From: JACDAV01 sp964626755
Lineage (GTDB): Bacteria > Chloroflexota > Limnocylindria > Limnocylindrales > CSP1-4
Length of the DNA: 64,000 bases
NCBI GenBank assembly: GCA_964626755.1
Contig: CAZVGO010000028.1
Coordinates: 310,001 to 374,000 of the forward strand
Direction: 5' to 3'
The notes beneath the pieces were generated by a model. It did not search any database and was not told where the DNA came from. It saw only the letters and a program-made list of their open reading frames with translations. The first letter of the stretch is position 1, and every line of letters begins with the position of its first letter. This document shows positions 1 to 9,270 of the stretch, in pieces. Made by a program: the position numbers and the translations under genes.

Positions 1-618
1 GACGAGATCGCCTGCGCCGGGTGGGACCGGAAACCGATCGCGCAGGCCGGCCCGGATTGCGGCCGCGGCCGGCAACGGCTCGGCGTGGGTCCGGTCGTCT
101 TCGTCGAGCGGGCCCTCACGCTGCTCGCCCCCGCCCTGCTGCTCTCGGCACGTGGCGCAGCGATAGAGCTTCCGGGTGGGGACGGGGGGCGCACCGGGCG
201 GATCGGACGGCGACTCCCACACGACGTCGTCGGCGTGGAGCGAGCGGTTGCACGTAACGCAATGGGTCGCGAACGTCCCGCCGACTGCGAGGCGCAGGCT
301 CGTCTGGCCGCGGGGCGATGCCGCGAGCGCCTGGAACACGGCATCGAGATGTCGGATGTCCGGCGGCCGGAGGACGATCTCCGCAAGCAGGCGGTTGAGC
401 GGGCCCGATTCGATCGTCAGCGCCCGCCGACCACGGTCGATGGCGGCCCGCGCGATCCAGCCGCCCCGCCCGTGGAGGTCGACGATGACGTCGCCCGGGC
501 CGGTGAGGCGCTCGATTTGCGCGGCGACCTGGTCGCGTGGCGGAGGGGGCGCGATGCGACCGAGTACCGGCAGCGAGAAGCCGGGCTCGCCCCTCCCGAG
601 GAGCTCACGACCGCGCAC
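1..618 (-). CDS. Zn-ribbon DNA methylase-like protein (partial, 3' end off the left edge)
   Basis: An open frame runs from a GTG at 618 to the window edge without a stop (206 codons). The protein has a SAM-binding-like motif DVIVDLHGRGGWIARAA (about residues 43-58), followed by an acidic strand end (ALTIES) as in Rossmann-fold methylases. A four-cysteine knuckle follows: C120-V-T-C123 and C154-A-T-C157 (KLYRCATCRE). This matches the idea of adenine-specific DNA methylases containing a Zn-ribbon (COG1743-like), but the catalytic D/N-P-P-Y/F motif is not visible and may lie beyond the edge. It is divergent from the DinB-like gene at 663, with 44 bp between the two starts. Start choice is by position only, since no strong SD is visible. 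An RNA methylase of the same fold is an alternative. Confidence 0.6.
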   Translation of the reverse strand, partial: MRGRELLGRGEPGFSLPVLGRIAPPPPRDQVAAQIERLTGPGDVIVDLHGRGGWIARAAIDRGRRALTIESGPLNRLLAEIVLRPPDIRHLDAVFQALAASPRGQTSLRLAVGGTFATHCVTCNRSLHADDVVWESPSDPPGAPPVPTRKLYRCATCREQQGGGEQREGPLDEDDRTHAEPLPAAAAIRAGLRDRFPVPPGAGDLV

Positions 619-662
619 CCCAGAATCGTAGCGGCTCTGGTCGGTCGCGGTACCCTCGTTTC

Positions 663-1604
663 GTGACCCTGCGCGATCCGCTGACGGAGCTGCTGCCCGG
701 AACCGTCGTCCCCACGCCCGCGATCGCCCGCGCTCGGCGGTCGTTCGGGGCGGCCGTTGCCGACATCCTGGCCGTGCCGGACGCGGCGCTCGAAGGCCCA
801 TGGCGGTGGCGCGCCGACGATGCCACCGATGCGGACGTCCGCTACGGCCTCTTCCGAATCCACGAGGCGCTCGAGGAGGCAGCCGCCGCCGTCGCGCGCG
901 GCCGGACCACGCTCGGAGGCGATCGCACAGCACCGGCTGTACCGGTGTTGGCGGCTGCGACCGTCGCCAAGTGGGCCCTCCACGGCGCCCTCGCCCCGCT
1001 TCGCGCCGACGAGCTCGATGCCGATCCGGGCGGCGGGGAGTGGTCGGTTCGCCAGACGCTCGGGCACGTCCTCGCGGTGCAGGAGTCGTATGGCTGGACG
1101 TCGGCCTGGTTCATCAGCCGGGCGGGCATGCCCGATGCCGGGGAGTACGCCCCGGAGGGCGCACTCCCGCCCGAACCGGACGAAGGGACCGCCGCGAAGG
1201 GCGGCCCGGCCGACATCCGCGCCCGTCTCGATGGGCTGCTCGACGCGGCGGCCGAGCGGTTCGGGGGGCTCGACGAGGCGGCCCTCGCGGTCCCCGGCCG
1301 GTGGTCGGGCCTGCCGGTGACGATCGACTTCCGGCTCGGCCGGCTCGGGTCGCACATCCGCGAGCACACGATCCAGGTCGACAAGACGCTGGTGATGCTC
1401 GGCCGACCGATCAGCGAGGTCGAGCGGCTCGTCCGGCTCGCGTCGGACAGCTTCGGACGGCTTGAGGCGGCGGTCTTCGCGCGCCCGGCCGCGGACGTGG
1501 AGCGGGCGTTTCCCGACGGCTCGAGCGCGGCGTCGCTCGTCGAGGCCGGCGCGGCCGAGGCGGCGCGGCTCGCGAGGAGCGTCCGCGAGGCGGCCGGGGC
1601 CTAG
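663..1604 (+). CDS. DinB / maleylpyruvate isomerase-like four-helix protein
   Basis: Protein of 313 aa from a GTG at 663; the frame is open further upstream, but that extension would run antisense through the divergent methylase gene. It carries the DinB-fold signature: GEWSVRQTLGHVLAVQE (about 125-141) and a later GSHIREHTIQVDK (about 229-241). H135, H231 and H235 are candidates for the family's three-histidine metal site. Family members are metal-dependent thiol transferases (mycothiol- or bacillithiol-dependent) or simply uncharacterised; the substrate here cannot be told. It stands alone, convergent with the TPR gene, with a small hairpin in between. Confidence 0.75.
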   Translation: MTLRDPLTELLPGTVVPTPAIARARRSFGAAVADILAVPDAALEGPWRWRADDATDADVRYGLFRIHEALEEAAAAVARGRTTLGGDRTAPAVPVLAAATVAKWALHGALAPLRADELDADPGGGEWSVRQTLGHVLAVQESYGWTSAWFISRAGMPDAGEYAPEGALPPEPDEGTAAKGGPADIRARLDGLLDAAAERFGGLDEAALAVPGRWSGLPVTIDFRLGRLGSHIREHTIQVDKTLVMLGRPISEVERLVRLASDSFGRLEAAVFARPAADVERAFPDGSSAASLVEAGAAEAARLARSVREAAGA

Positions 1605-1617
1605 CTCGGAGGCGGCG

Positions 1618-1632
1618 ACCCGCGCAGCGGGT
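1618..1632. terminator. Small GC-rich hairpin between convergent genes
   Basis: ACCCGC - GCA - GCGGGT is a perfect 6-bp stem with a 3-nt loop, placed 13 nt after the DinB-like stop and before the convergent TPR stop at 1661. There is no T-tract. It could be a weak bidirectional terminator, though hairpins are common by chance at this GC content. Confidence 0.3.
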
Positions 1633-1660
1633 GGCGCCGCGGGCGCCGCGGCCCAGAGGC

Positions 1661-2554
1661 CTACGCCTCGTCGAGCTCGTCCGGCTCCTCGACGAACGCC
1701 TCGTCGGTCGTGACGTCCGCCGGCAGGACTCGGTCGAGGTCCTCGATCTCCTCGTCCTCCTCGTCGTCCTCGAGATCCTCCTCGAGCGCCATCTCCTCGC
1801 GGATGAGCGTGCCCTTCGTGTAGGGCCGGAGGTCGGTCGACTTCGCCGCCGTCGGGAACGACACCTTGCCGTAGTTGCGCGGATCCTGGGAGACCTCCCG
1901 GATGATGATCCGGACGTCCTTGTCGCCGAGGGCGGTCACCCCGGCGGCATACTTGTTGCCGTCGGCCATGAGCTTGAGCAGCCGGGCGGCGACGCGCGGC
2001 TCGACGACCCCGATCCGGACCCTGTTGCTCGTCGCGATCAGGCGCTTGCCCTCCGGGGTCAGCTCGACGTAGTCGCCGGGGTTCACCTGGGCGAGCTCGC
2101 GCGGATGGGCGAGGTCGGTGAGGAACGCGAAGCCGGTCTTGCCGGTCTCCTCGACGAAGATCGACACCGGGGCCTTGCTGCCCTCCTGCGCCGGCACGGT
2201 CTTCTCGCCGGCTGCGACGAGGAGGACCCTGAGCCGGTCGATGTTCCGCTCGGCGATCCGGTTCGTCGGGTCGAGGGCGAGGGCCGTCTGGTAGTGCTCG
2301 CGGGCGGCGCCCAGCTCGCCCATCTCCCAAAGCGCCTTGGCGAGGCGGTTCTCCGCCTCCGCGTCCTGGCCGAGCTCGAGAAGCTTGCGGTTCGTCTCGG
2401 CCGCGTCGGCCCACTGCGAGGAGGCGGCCTGGCCGATCGCCTGGTCGGCCAGCTGGCGCTTGAGCCGGACCTGGTTGACGGGGGCCGCGTTCGTGTCGAC
2501 TTCGGGGAAGGTCACGAGGGAGTCGTCCTTTCGGAACGGATCTGGGGAGGGCAC
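1661..2554 (-). CDS. Tetratricopeptide-repeat protein with acidic tail
   Basis: Protein of 297 aa from a GTG at 2554. Residues about 35-110 form TPR-like helical pairs (ADAAETNRKLLELGQDAEAE, then ALWEMGELGAAREHYQTAL). The middle part (about 120-245) is a mixed region ending in KVSFPTAAKSTDLRPYTKG. The C-terminal ~45 residues are strikingly acidic, with a long run of E and D. The role is unknown; TPRs usually scaffold protein contacts. An alternative start is the in-frame GTG at 2515, about 10 nt after an AAGGA, giving 284 aa; I cannot decide between them. It is a single-gene unit, convergent with the DinB-like gene. Confidence 0.75.
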   Translation of the reverse strand: MPSPDPFRKDDSLVTFPEVDTNAAPVNQVRLKRQLADQAIGQAASSQWADAAETNRKLLELGQDAEAENRLAKALWEMGELGAAREHYQTALALDPTNRIAERNIDRLRVLLVAAGEKTVPAQEGSKAPVSIFVEETGKTGFAFLTDLAHPRELAQVNPGDYVELTPEGKRLIATSNRVRIGVVEPRVAARLLKLMADGNKYAAGVTALGDKDVRIIIREVSQDPRNYGKVSFPTAAKSTDLRPYTKGTLIREEMALEEDLEDDEEDEEIEDLDRVLPADVTTDEAFVEEPDELDEA

Positions 2555-2642
2555 GGCGCCTCGGCCGTCCGGGGGCCGGGCGGGCTCCCGTTTCTAGCAC
2601 CGACCGGCGGGTTCGTCAAACGCGCCGGCCGGGCGGCCCGCC

Positions 2643-4976
2643 CTACTGGAGCACCACGAACGCGTCGAGGCTGACCCGGGGGTGGCCCCGGGTACCCAAG
2701 CCGATGATCCTGATCGTGTGGCGACCCGCGGTCGCCCAGGTCCGGCTGAACACGATTCGCCGCCACGAGGCCGACGGCGCGCGGAGATTGACGGTTCCCC
2801 GGTACACGCCGTCGATGTAGACCCGGGCCGAGCCGAGCGCGGTGCCCCGGTGCGCGACCCAGGCGACGCTTCGGCCGGTGAAGACATACGTTGCGCTCGC
2901 CCGGGCGCGGCTCGTAACCCGGTAGCGGCCGCCCAGGGCCGCCGCGGCCGAGCCCCTTGACCAGGTCCCGGCATACCGGATCGCGGTGCTCGACTCCTGG
3001 ACCTTGCGGACGCGGAAGATCGGGCCGGTCGCCCAGGTCGACGCGTTGCCGGCGGCATCGATCGCCCGGACCCGGAAGCGATAGCTCGCGTTCCCCGGGC
3101 TGAGCAAGGGCCAGAGGGTCCTCGCCGTCGGGCTCGGGAGGGCAAGCGCGACCCAGGCGCCGCCGTTCGTGCTCTGGGCGAGCTCGAAGCGGGCGAGGCC
3201 CGAGCCGGCATCCGAGCCGGACCACGCGAGGCGCACCGGCACAGTCGCACTGTCGAGGCCCACGCCATTCGCGAGGGACGCAGCGGGGGCCGAGCGGGCT
3301 GGCGCGATCCTGTCGAGGGTGATCGAGTCCGAGCTGACCGCCGACCAGTTGCCGACGCTGTCCCGCCACTGGACGTACACCGCCCTGCCTCCGTCGGCCC
3401 CGGCCGCGAGCGTCCAGCCCTGGGGCGTCGCATAGGCGCGCGTTTCCGCGCCCGCCATCGCCGGGCTGTTCGAGATTCGGACCTGGCTCACGCCAGAGGC
3501 ATCGCTCGCGGCGACGTCGACGCTGACGGCCGCGCTCGTCGTGGTGGCCGCATCGGAATTGATCGAGACGCCGCCCACTGGAGCGGTCGCGTCGAGGCTG
3601 GCGACGGCCCTCGCCGCATGCACGATTCCGGCGCCGCAGCCGAGGGCCGGGCAGCCACCCGCCGAGGTGTCAGCACCAACGGGCGTGGATGTGTCGGCGA
3701 GGATCGTCGCGATCTGCGCAGGAGTCAGCGCGGGCGCGGCCGCCGCGACGAGGGCCGCGCTGAGGGCGACGTGGGGCGTCGCCATCGATGTCCCTCCGTG
3801 GGAGACATACGCCGAGCCCGCGGGCACGGTCGTGCCTGAGTCCACGGTGCTCAGGATCGCCACACCCGGTCCCGACACGTCGACCACCGACCCGTAGTTC
3901 GAGAAGGACGCGCGTCGTCCCGCCTGATCGGTGGCGGCAACGGTGATGACGCCGTCGCAGTTCGCCGGCGCGAAGAGGCTCGCGTCCGCCGCATCATTGC
4001 CCGCCGCGACGACCACGACGCCCCCGCGGCTTCCGGCATCTGAGATCGCGGCCGACATCTCGGCCGGGCAGGACGATGGGCTGGTGCCACCGAGGGAGAG
4101 ATTCAGGACCCGGGCAGGTGTGGCGTTGGCAGGGACACCTGGAACGCTTCCGCCGGCGGCCCAGCGGATCCCGTCGGCGACGTCGGACAGGTACCCGCCG
4201 CAGGTCCCGAGGACGCGGACCGGCTGGATCTTGACACCCGACGCCCCACCGAAGACCCCGGTGGCGTTGTTGGACAGTGCGGCGATCGTGCCCGCGACGT
4301 GGGTCCCGTGCCAGGTAGACGGCCTGGTGCCGCACCAGTCACCGGGATCCGACGCATTCCCGTCGCGGCCGTCCCCGTCGTTGGCCGTAGCGATGTCACC
4401 GATCATGTCGTAGCCGGCAACGGCCTGACCGGCGAGGTCCTCGTGGGCGACGAGCCCGGTGTCGATGACCGCGACGACCACCCCGGAGCCAGTCGACGTC
4501 GCCCACGCCCCAGGCGCATCGATCCCGTAGGGGGAGGCGCTGGCCGCGCCGAGGAGTCCCCACAGCTCTGCAGCGCGCGGATCGCTCGGTAGCGCGTCGA
4601 CCGTCATCCAGAGGTCTGGTTCGACGCTCGCCACCCCTTCGGCCTCGCCCAGTGCCTTGAGAATCGCGCCTCTATCTGCGCCGAGCGGAGCGCCGAGGTC
4701 GTAGACCGCGGCACCCGACCCCGTGAACCGCACGAACGCCGGTTCTCGACCGGTCTCGGACGCCAGAGCTGCGAGGCGCCCCGGCGCGCGCGCCGCCGCG
4801 GCTGAGAGTCGGGTCGACCAGCGAACGAGCACTCGGTCGGTTCGACCTGCCGCCTCCGGGACCGGTGCCGCAGTCCCGATGGCCGAAGCGGGGAACAGGA
4901 CGGCGATGAGCATCAGCGCGAGCAGGCCTACCAGGCCCCGGGTCATCGAGGGGTAGCTGCGCGCTGGGACGGTCAT
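2643..4976 (-). CDS. Secreted subtilisin-like serine protease (S8 family)
   Basis: Protein of 777 aa. The N-terminus has a hydrophobic signal segment (about 13-35: GLVGLLALMLIAVLFPASA), so it is exported, followed by a propeptide-like region to about 125. The S8 catalytic triad is complete: D172 in VVAVIDTG, H223 in WHGTHVAGT and S397 in GGTSMATPHVA, with the oxyanion Asn in AAGND (about N327). After the catalytic domain (to about 460) come roughly 300 residues of beta-sandwich character: Fn3-like repeats with DRIAPARS and RFRVRAIDAAGN, then a CBM-like end that could bind cell surface or polymer. It is likely an extracellular degradative or processing enzyme. Nothing ties it to the lasso peptides 20 kb away. 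Confidence 0.92.
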   Translation of the reverse strand: MTVPARSYPSMTRGLVGLLALMLIAVLFPASAIGTAAPVPEAAGRTDRVLVRWSTRLSAAAARAPGRLAALASETGREPAFVRFTGSGAAVYDLGAPLGADRGAILKALGEAEGVASVEPDLWMTVDALPSDPRAAELWGLLGAASASPYGIDAPGAWATSTGSGVVVAVIDTGLVAHEDLAGQAVAGYDMIGDIATANDGDGRDGNASDPGDWCGTRPSTWHGTHVAGTIAALSNNATGVFGGASGVKIQPVRVLGTCGGYLSDVADGIRWAAGGSVPGVPANATPARVLNLSLGGTSPSSCPAEMSAAISDAGSRGGVVVVAAGNDAADASLFAPANCDGVITVAATDQAGRRASFSNYGSVVDVSGPGVAILSTVDSGTTVPAGSAYVSHGGTSMATPHVALSAALVAAAAPALTPAQIATILADTSTPVGADTSAGGCPALGCGAGIVHAARAVASLDATAPVGGVSINSDAATTTSAAVSVDVAASDASGVSQVRISNSPAMAGAETRAYATPQGWTLAAGADGGRAVYVQWRDSVGNWSAVSSDSITLDRIAPARSAPAASLANGVGLDSATVPVRLAWSGSDAGSGLARFELAQSTNGGAWVALALPSPTARTLWPLLSPGNASYRFRVRAIDAAGNASTWATGPIFRVRKVQESSTAIRYAGTWSRGSAAAALGGRYRVTSRARASATYVFTGRSVAWVAHRGTALGSARVYIDGVYRGTVNLRAPSASWRRIVFSRTWATAGRHTIRIIGLGTRGHPRVSLDAFVVLQ

Positions 4977-5043
4977 GTCACCGGATCCTCGTGACGGCGG
5001 TCCGCAAGGATAGCGATGAGCGAGTCGTCACGCCAGCCCCGGT

Positions 5044-5883
5044 TCAGGCCTGCCGGAGCGCGAGATTCCAGCCGATCACGAGGATGCCGAGGCCGGCCAG
5101 CATCGCCATCTGCCAGATCCAGCGCGGGTGGCGCCGGCGGGACGGCGACGCCGCGTGGAAGGCGTCCCACAGGAAGAACACGAGCGTCAGGATCGCCGGC
5201 CCGACGAGTCGCGGGATGTCCATCGCCCGGAGAGCCGCGGCCCCGATCGCGATGGCGCTCGCGTACGTCGCCGCAGACCACAGCGCGTCGCGGAGGTTCG
5301 TGACCCGGAGGGCGGACGCCCGGTAGCCGAGCAGGCCCGCCACGATCGCGTCGAGCGTGGCGAGGAGCAGCAGGTTGGCCTCTGACAGCGGCTGAGGCGT
5401 TATGCCCGGCGACGCGGGCTCGGGCAGGCCGCCGGGCACGAGGGCCGCCGCTCCGGCAAAGGCGAGAAACGCGACGATCAGGGCCTGGACGAGGATCCGG
5501 GCCCGGTCCTCCGACGTGGGGCCGTGGGGCGAGGCGAGGATCCGCGCCTCGGTCCGGATCGTGCGATCGATCAGCAGCCACGCGAGCCCGATCGCCGGCG
5601 CGAGCCACATCCCGACCGGCACGAGGCGGAGCGCCCCGAGGCAGGCCAGCGCGGCGACGGTTGGGGTGAGGAGCGCCTCGATCGGGACGCCGGCCGTCTC
5701 GCCGAACGGGTCGGCGTGGGCGAGGACCTGGAGCGTGCCGAGGAGGAGGGCGGCGAACAGGAGTGCCGCCACGACCCAGAGCAGCCACCCGCTGACGAAC
5801 CGCGAGACGCCGAGAATCGTGACCGCCGCGAGCACGAGGTCGCGGCGCGGCGCGGCTCCGAGCTGCGCGCTGGCGACAGTCAT
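5044..5883 (-). CDS. Polytopic membrane protein of unknown function
   Basis: Protein of 279 aa, start ATG at 5883. This start overlaps the polX stop by 4 nt (ATGA), so the two are probably translationally coupled; a longer frame exists but would lie inside polX. About eight hydrophobic helices are visible, for example WLLWVVAALLFAALLLGTL near the N-terminus and AMLAGLGILVIGWNLAL at the end. Two charged loops (TIRTEARILASPHG, SEDRARI) lie mid-protein. I do not recognise the family. Confidence 0.75.
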   Translation of the reverse strand: MTVASAQLGAAPRRDLVLAAVTILGVSRFVSGWLLWVVAALLFAALLLGTLQVLAHADPFGETAGVPIEALLTPTVAALACLGALRLVPVGMWLAPAIGLAWLLIDRTIRTEARILASPHGPTSEDRARILVQALIVAFLAFAGAAALVPGGLPEPASPGITPQPLSEANLLLLATLDAIVAGLLGYRASALRVTNLRDALWSAATYASAIAIGAAALRAMDIPRLVGPAILTLVFFLWDAFHAASPSRRRHPRWIWQMAMLAGLGILVIGWNLALRQA

Positions 5884-7748
5884 GCCGCCACCCGCGAGGG
5901 CTTGGCGGCGACCCATTCGAGGAGCTCCGCGCGCGATCGCGTGTTGAGCACGTGGCGCGGCTCGACCCATGCCCGGCGAGCCTGCGAGATCCCCCACCGG
6001 ACATAGTCGAGCTCGGCGGTCTTGTGGGCGTCCGAGTCGATCGTCAGCACGCAGCCCAGCTCGACCGCCCGCCTGGCGCGCTCGACCGACAGGTCGAGCC
6101 GGTGGGGCGAGCCATTCATCTCGAGCGCGGTCCCGGTCCGGGCCGCCTCGGCATAGACCGCCTCCCAGTCGAGATCGAGATCGTCGCGTGACTGGATCAT
6201 CCGGCCGGCCGGATGGGCGATAACGTCCACGTGCGGGCTGCGGATCGCGTTGAGCGTCCGGCGCGTCAACTCTGCGCGCGGCTGGCGGCGCGACACGTGG
6301 AGCGATGCCACGACGACCTCGAAGCGGGCGAGGAGCTCGTCGTCGAAGTCGAGCTGGCCGTCGGCGCGGATCTCCAGCTCGCAGCCGTGGAGGAGCCGGA
6401 AGCCCTCGGCCGGCGTCTCCGGCGGTGCCATCCCCTCGGCCTCCTCACGCGCGAACCGGGCATTGAGCTCGCCGATGATGGCCCGCTGCTCGTCGACCCG
6501 CTCCGGGCTGAGGCCGCGGGCGATCGCCAGCGAGATCGAGTGGTCGGTCAGGACCTGCCAGGAGTAGCGGCGCCGCCGTGCGGCCTCGGCCATGACCTCG
6601 ATCGAGTGGATGCCGTCCGACCAGTCCGAGTGGCTGTGGGCATCGCCACGCAGGTCGGACAGCGTGATGAGCGACGGGAGCCGGCCGGCGAGCGCGGCCT
6701 CGACCTCGCCGTGGTTCTCGCGCAGCTCGGGCTCGATGAACGGCAGGTCGAGGAACGCGTACGCCTCGTGCTCCGTGGCGAACGTGCGGAGCTCCGCGTC
6801 GGCGCCGGTCAGCGGCTGGCCGTCGTCGCCGATCCGGAGGAACCCCTTCTCCGACAGGCTCCAGCCCCGGTCGCGGGCTCGTGCCCGGAGGACGACGTTG
6901 TGCTCCTTCGAGCCCGTGAAGTGGATGAGGTACGTGCCGGCCTCGCCGGGCGGCATGATCATCAGGTCCACCTGCGGACCGCGGAGCAGCTGGACGGCCG
7001 CCTTGTGGCCGCCGCCCTGGATGACCTTGTCGACGGTGCCCATCCGCGTGAACCGCTCCATGAGCGCGCGCGGGTCGTCGGTCTCGGCGAGCAGGTCGAG
7101 GTCGCCGACCGTCTCCCTTTGCCGCCGGAGCGAGCCCGCCGGCACGATGCGGTGGAGTCCGGGGGTGCCCTCGAGTGCCTCGACGAGGGAGTCGACGATC
7201 GCCTCCGCCTGGTTGATGAGCAGCCGCTGCGGGCGGGTCTCGAGGGCGACGATTCCCGCGAGGATCATCGCCTCGGTCTTCTCGGACAGGCCCTTGAGGG
7301 TGCGCAGCGCGCCTGCCTCGGCCGCGTGGCGGAGGTCCTCGATCGTCTCGATCCGGAGCTCCTCGTAGATCAGCCGGACCGTCCGCGGCCCGAGGCCCGG
7401 GATCTGGAGGAGGTCGACGAGGCTCGCCGGGACTTCGGCCCGGAGGCGATCGAGGACGGCCATCTGGCCGGTCGCGATCAACTCCCCGATCTTGTCGCTG
7501 ATCGCCTGGCCGACACCGGGGATCTTCGGCGGCGACCCGGCCCTGTACGCGTCGGCGACGTGGAACGGGGCGCGCCCGATCGCATCCGCCGCGCGGTGGT
7601 ACGCGACGGTCTTGAACACGAGCTCGCCCTTGACCTCGAGGATGTCGCCGATCTCGTGGAAGATCCGGGCGAGGTCGCCGTTGGAGGGGAGGACGGGGGG
7701 CGCGTCGGGTTCGGCGGTGGCAACGGGAGTCGTCGGCCGGCGGGGCAT
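5880..7748 (-). CDS. polX: DNA polymerase/3'-5' exonuclease PolX
   Basis: Protein of 622 aa, slightly longer than typical bacterial PolX (about 570 aa). Domain order is classical. An N-terminal helix-hairpin-helix lyase-like domain (about 22-110, with IPGVGQAISDKIGEL) is followed by a second HhH (IPGLGPRTVRLIYEEL, about 116-131). The polymerase-beta nucleotidyltransferase palm has GSLRR (205-209), the metal-binding pair D216-L-D218 in VGDLDLLAE and a third Asp in QVDLMI. The C-terminal PHP domain starts with RGDAHSHSDWSDG and includes HGCELEIRADG, VVASLH and DSDAHK. PolX acts in gap-filling repair in the cytoplasm; the PHP domain gives Mn-dependent 3'-5' exonuclease and AP-endonuclease activity. 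The start is the ATG at 7748. Confidence 0.95.
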   Translation of the reverse strand: MPRRPTTPVATAEPDAPPVLPSNGDLARIFHEIGDILEVKGELVFKTVAYHRAADAIGRAPFHVADAYRAGSPPKIPGVGQAISDKIGELIATGQMAVLDRLRAEVPASLVDLLQIPGLGPRTVRLIYEELRIETIEDLRHAAEAGALRTLKGLSEKTEAMILAGIVALETRPQRLLINQAEAIVDSLVEALEGTPGLHRIVPAGSLRRQRETVGDLDLLAETDDPRALMERFTRMGTVDKVIQGGGHKAAVQLLRGPQVDLMIMPPGEAGTYLIHFTGSKEHNVVLRARARDRGWSLSEKGFLRIGDDGQPLTGADAELRTFATEHEAYAFLDLPFIEPELRENHGEVEAALAGRLPSLITLSDLRGDAHSHSDWSDGIHSIEVMAEAARRRRYSWQVLTDHSISLAIARGLSPERVDEQRAIIGELNARFAREEAEGMAPPETPAEGFRLLHGCELEIRADGQLDFDDELLARFEVVVASLHVSRRQPRAELTRRTLNAIRSPHVDVIAHPAGRMIQSRDDLDLDWEAVYAEAARTGTALEMNGSPHRLDLSVERARRAVELGCVLTIDSDAHKTAELDYVRWGISQARRAWVEPRHVLNTRSRAELLEWVAAKPSRVAA

Positions 7749-7791
7749 CCCCCGATGGTAGCGAGCGGCGGGGAGTCAGGCCGCGGCGGCC

Positions 7792-7845
7792 GCCGTCGCG
7801 GCGCTCGCGGCCGTCGCGGCGCTCGCGTCAGTCGCGGCGCTCGCG
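7792..7845. repeat. Three copies of an 18-bp tandem repeat
   Basis: Three adjacent 18-nt units (7792-7809, 7810-7827, 7828-7845). The first two are identical (gccgtcgcggcgctcgcg) and the third differs in its first three bases. It lies in the 275-bp spacer between the stop of the GGEEF gene and the start of polX, both leftward, so it is in the polX leader. Function unknown. It may vary in copy number between strains. Confidence 0.85.
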
Positions 7846-8023
7846 TCACCGGATTCCCACCGGGTGGGACTCGGGCGCGATTACGAGGCGTTTCTGCCCG
7901 ATTTCGTTGCCAATGGCCCATGCCCATGAGCAATTGGGGACAGGAGCGGGCCCCCGGGACGCAAAACGCTGTCCGAGTCCCAGGTGACGAGAATCTGGCG
8001 ACGCAGCGACTCCAGCGTCACCG

Positions 8024-9181
8024 CTATGCGGCGGCCACCACGCGGTCGCGGCCGGTGCGCTTCGCGCGGTAGAGGGCGCGATCGGCCCGGGCGAGGAGGT
8101 CGTCGATTGGTTCGTCCGCAGCCTCCGCAACAGCGACCCCAACAGAGACACTGACCGCGGTCACTCCGAATCGTCGAAGGTCGAGCCGCTTGACGGCGTC
8201 GCGTACCCGCTCGCCGACATCGACGGCGACCGACGGTGTCGGGTTGCGCAGCAGGACCGCGAACTCCTCGCCGCCGTAGCGTGCGGGCACGTCGTCGTCC
8301 CGGACGGCACGGGCGATCGCGCCGCCGACCGCGCGGAGAACCTCGTCGCCGATCGCGTGGCCGTGGGCGTCGTTGAGCGCCTTGAACCGGTCGATGTCGA
8401 TCATCAGCACGCCGACGGCATCGTCGGCCCGCCGGCGGCGCCCGAGGAGCGCGCAGAACTCATCGAAGTAGCGCCGGTTCGGCAGTCCGGTCAGGGCGTC
8501 GGTCGATGCGCGGGCATCGGCCGCGCGATGGGACTGGGCACGGGCGAGGGCGGCCGAGGCCTCGACGGCGGCCCCGGCGAGGATCCGCTGCGTCGACGCG
8601 GGCCACGAGTCGGGGGAGCGTCGCGACAGGACGATCGCCCCGATCACGCCGAGCTCGGAGCGGAGTGGCGCAGCGAGCGTGTGCTGCAGGCCGTACAGGG
8701 AACGCATCCGGTCGGTGATCAGCTCGATGGTCAGAGCTGCCCCGAGTGGAAGGAGGGCCATCGAGCTGGGTACGCCCGCGCGGCTCGTGACGAGGGTCGC
8801 CTCGAGGGAGTCGCCATCCCGGCGCCGGACGACGACGATGTGGTCCGCGCCGGTCTCGCGGCCGAGGTTCTCCACGATCGCGCCGACGATCGCATCCGGC
8901 GACACCGATCGGGACAGGCCCTGGAGGATCCGGGCGACGCTCTCGGCCTCCTCGCGACCACCGACCTCGAGTGCCTGCAAGGCGTTCCGATGGAGAATCG
9001 CGGCACACCCGACGACGACGACGAGACCGGCAACCAGGACGTCTATCGGCCGCGCACCCGCCCCGGCCAACCGGAGCGCGGCAGTGACTCCGAGGATGGC
9101 GAACGAGCCGGCGAGGAACCACCACGTCTGCCGGATTCGCCGGTCCTGGGGGTCATCACGGGGGGTGGTGGGTGCGGTCAC
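8024..9181 (-). CDS. Membrane-anchored GAF-GGEEF diguanylate cyclase
   Basis: Protein of 385 aa from a GTG at 9181. Two N-terminal membrane helices (about 22-40 and 46-64) precede a GAF-like sensor domain (about 80-215) and a GGDEF domain (about 225-385). The active-site loop reads R-Y-G-G-E-E-F (GGEEF at 303-307). The entry motif DALTGLPNRRYFDE and metal-binding DIDRFKALND are present. An allosteric I-site R294-x-x-D297 sits exactly five residues before GGEEF. It should make c-di-GMP from two GTP at the membrane and be product-inhibited. The signal sensed is unknown. Confidence 0.93.
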   Translation of the reverse strand: MTAPTTPRDDPQDRRIRQTWWFLAGSFAILGVTAALRLAGAGARPIDVLVAGLVVVVGCAAILHRNALQALEVGGREEAESVARILQGLSRSVSPDAIVGAIVENLGRETGADHIVVVRRRDGDSLEATLVTSRAGVPSSMALLPLGAALTIELITDRMRSLYGLQHTLAAPLRSELGVIGAIVLSRRSPDSWPASTQRILAGAAVEASAALARAQSHRAADARASTDALTGLPNRRYFDEFCALLGRRRRADDAVGVLMIDIDRFKALNDAHGHAIGDEVLRAVGGAIARAVRDDDVPARYGGEEFAVLLRNPTPSVAVDVGERVRDAVKRLDLRRFGVTAVSVSVGVAVAEAADEPIDDLLARADRALYRAKRTGRDRVVAAA

Positions 9182-9270
9182 GTTCGGACCAGAGCATGGC
9201 GGTCCGGTGAGGTCGCGTCGATGGCTCGGACGGGGTACGTCCGGTCGAGGTGAGGTAGTACTTCCGTTTG

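Noticed and set aside
417..2600. Very long minus-strand frame of 727 codons
   Set aside because: It lies across the DinB-like gene and the TPR gene in another frame, is rich in R, P and G without motifs, and is a typical high-GC shadow.
7950..8023. GGGACGCAAAA segment resembling part of a c-di-GMP-I (GEMM) riboswitch near a cyclase gene
   Set aside because: It is on the plus strand, pointing into the 3' end of the opposite-strand cyclase gene. The other conserved GEMM segments and the tetraloop-receptor pair are not found.
6213..8072. 619-codon plus-strand frame
   Set aside because: It is antisense to polX, which has full domain evidence. The composition (D, E, R, L, V repeats) is that of a mirrored coding frame.
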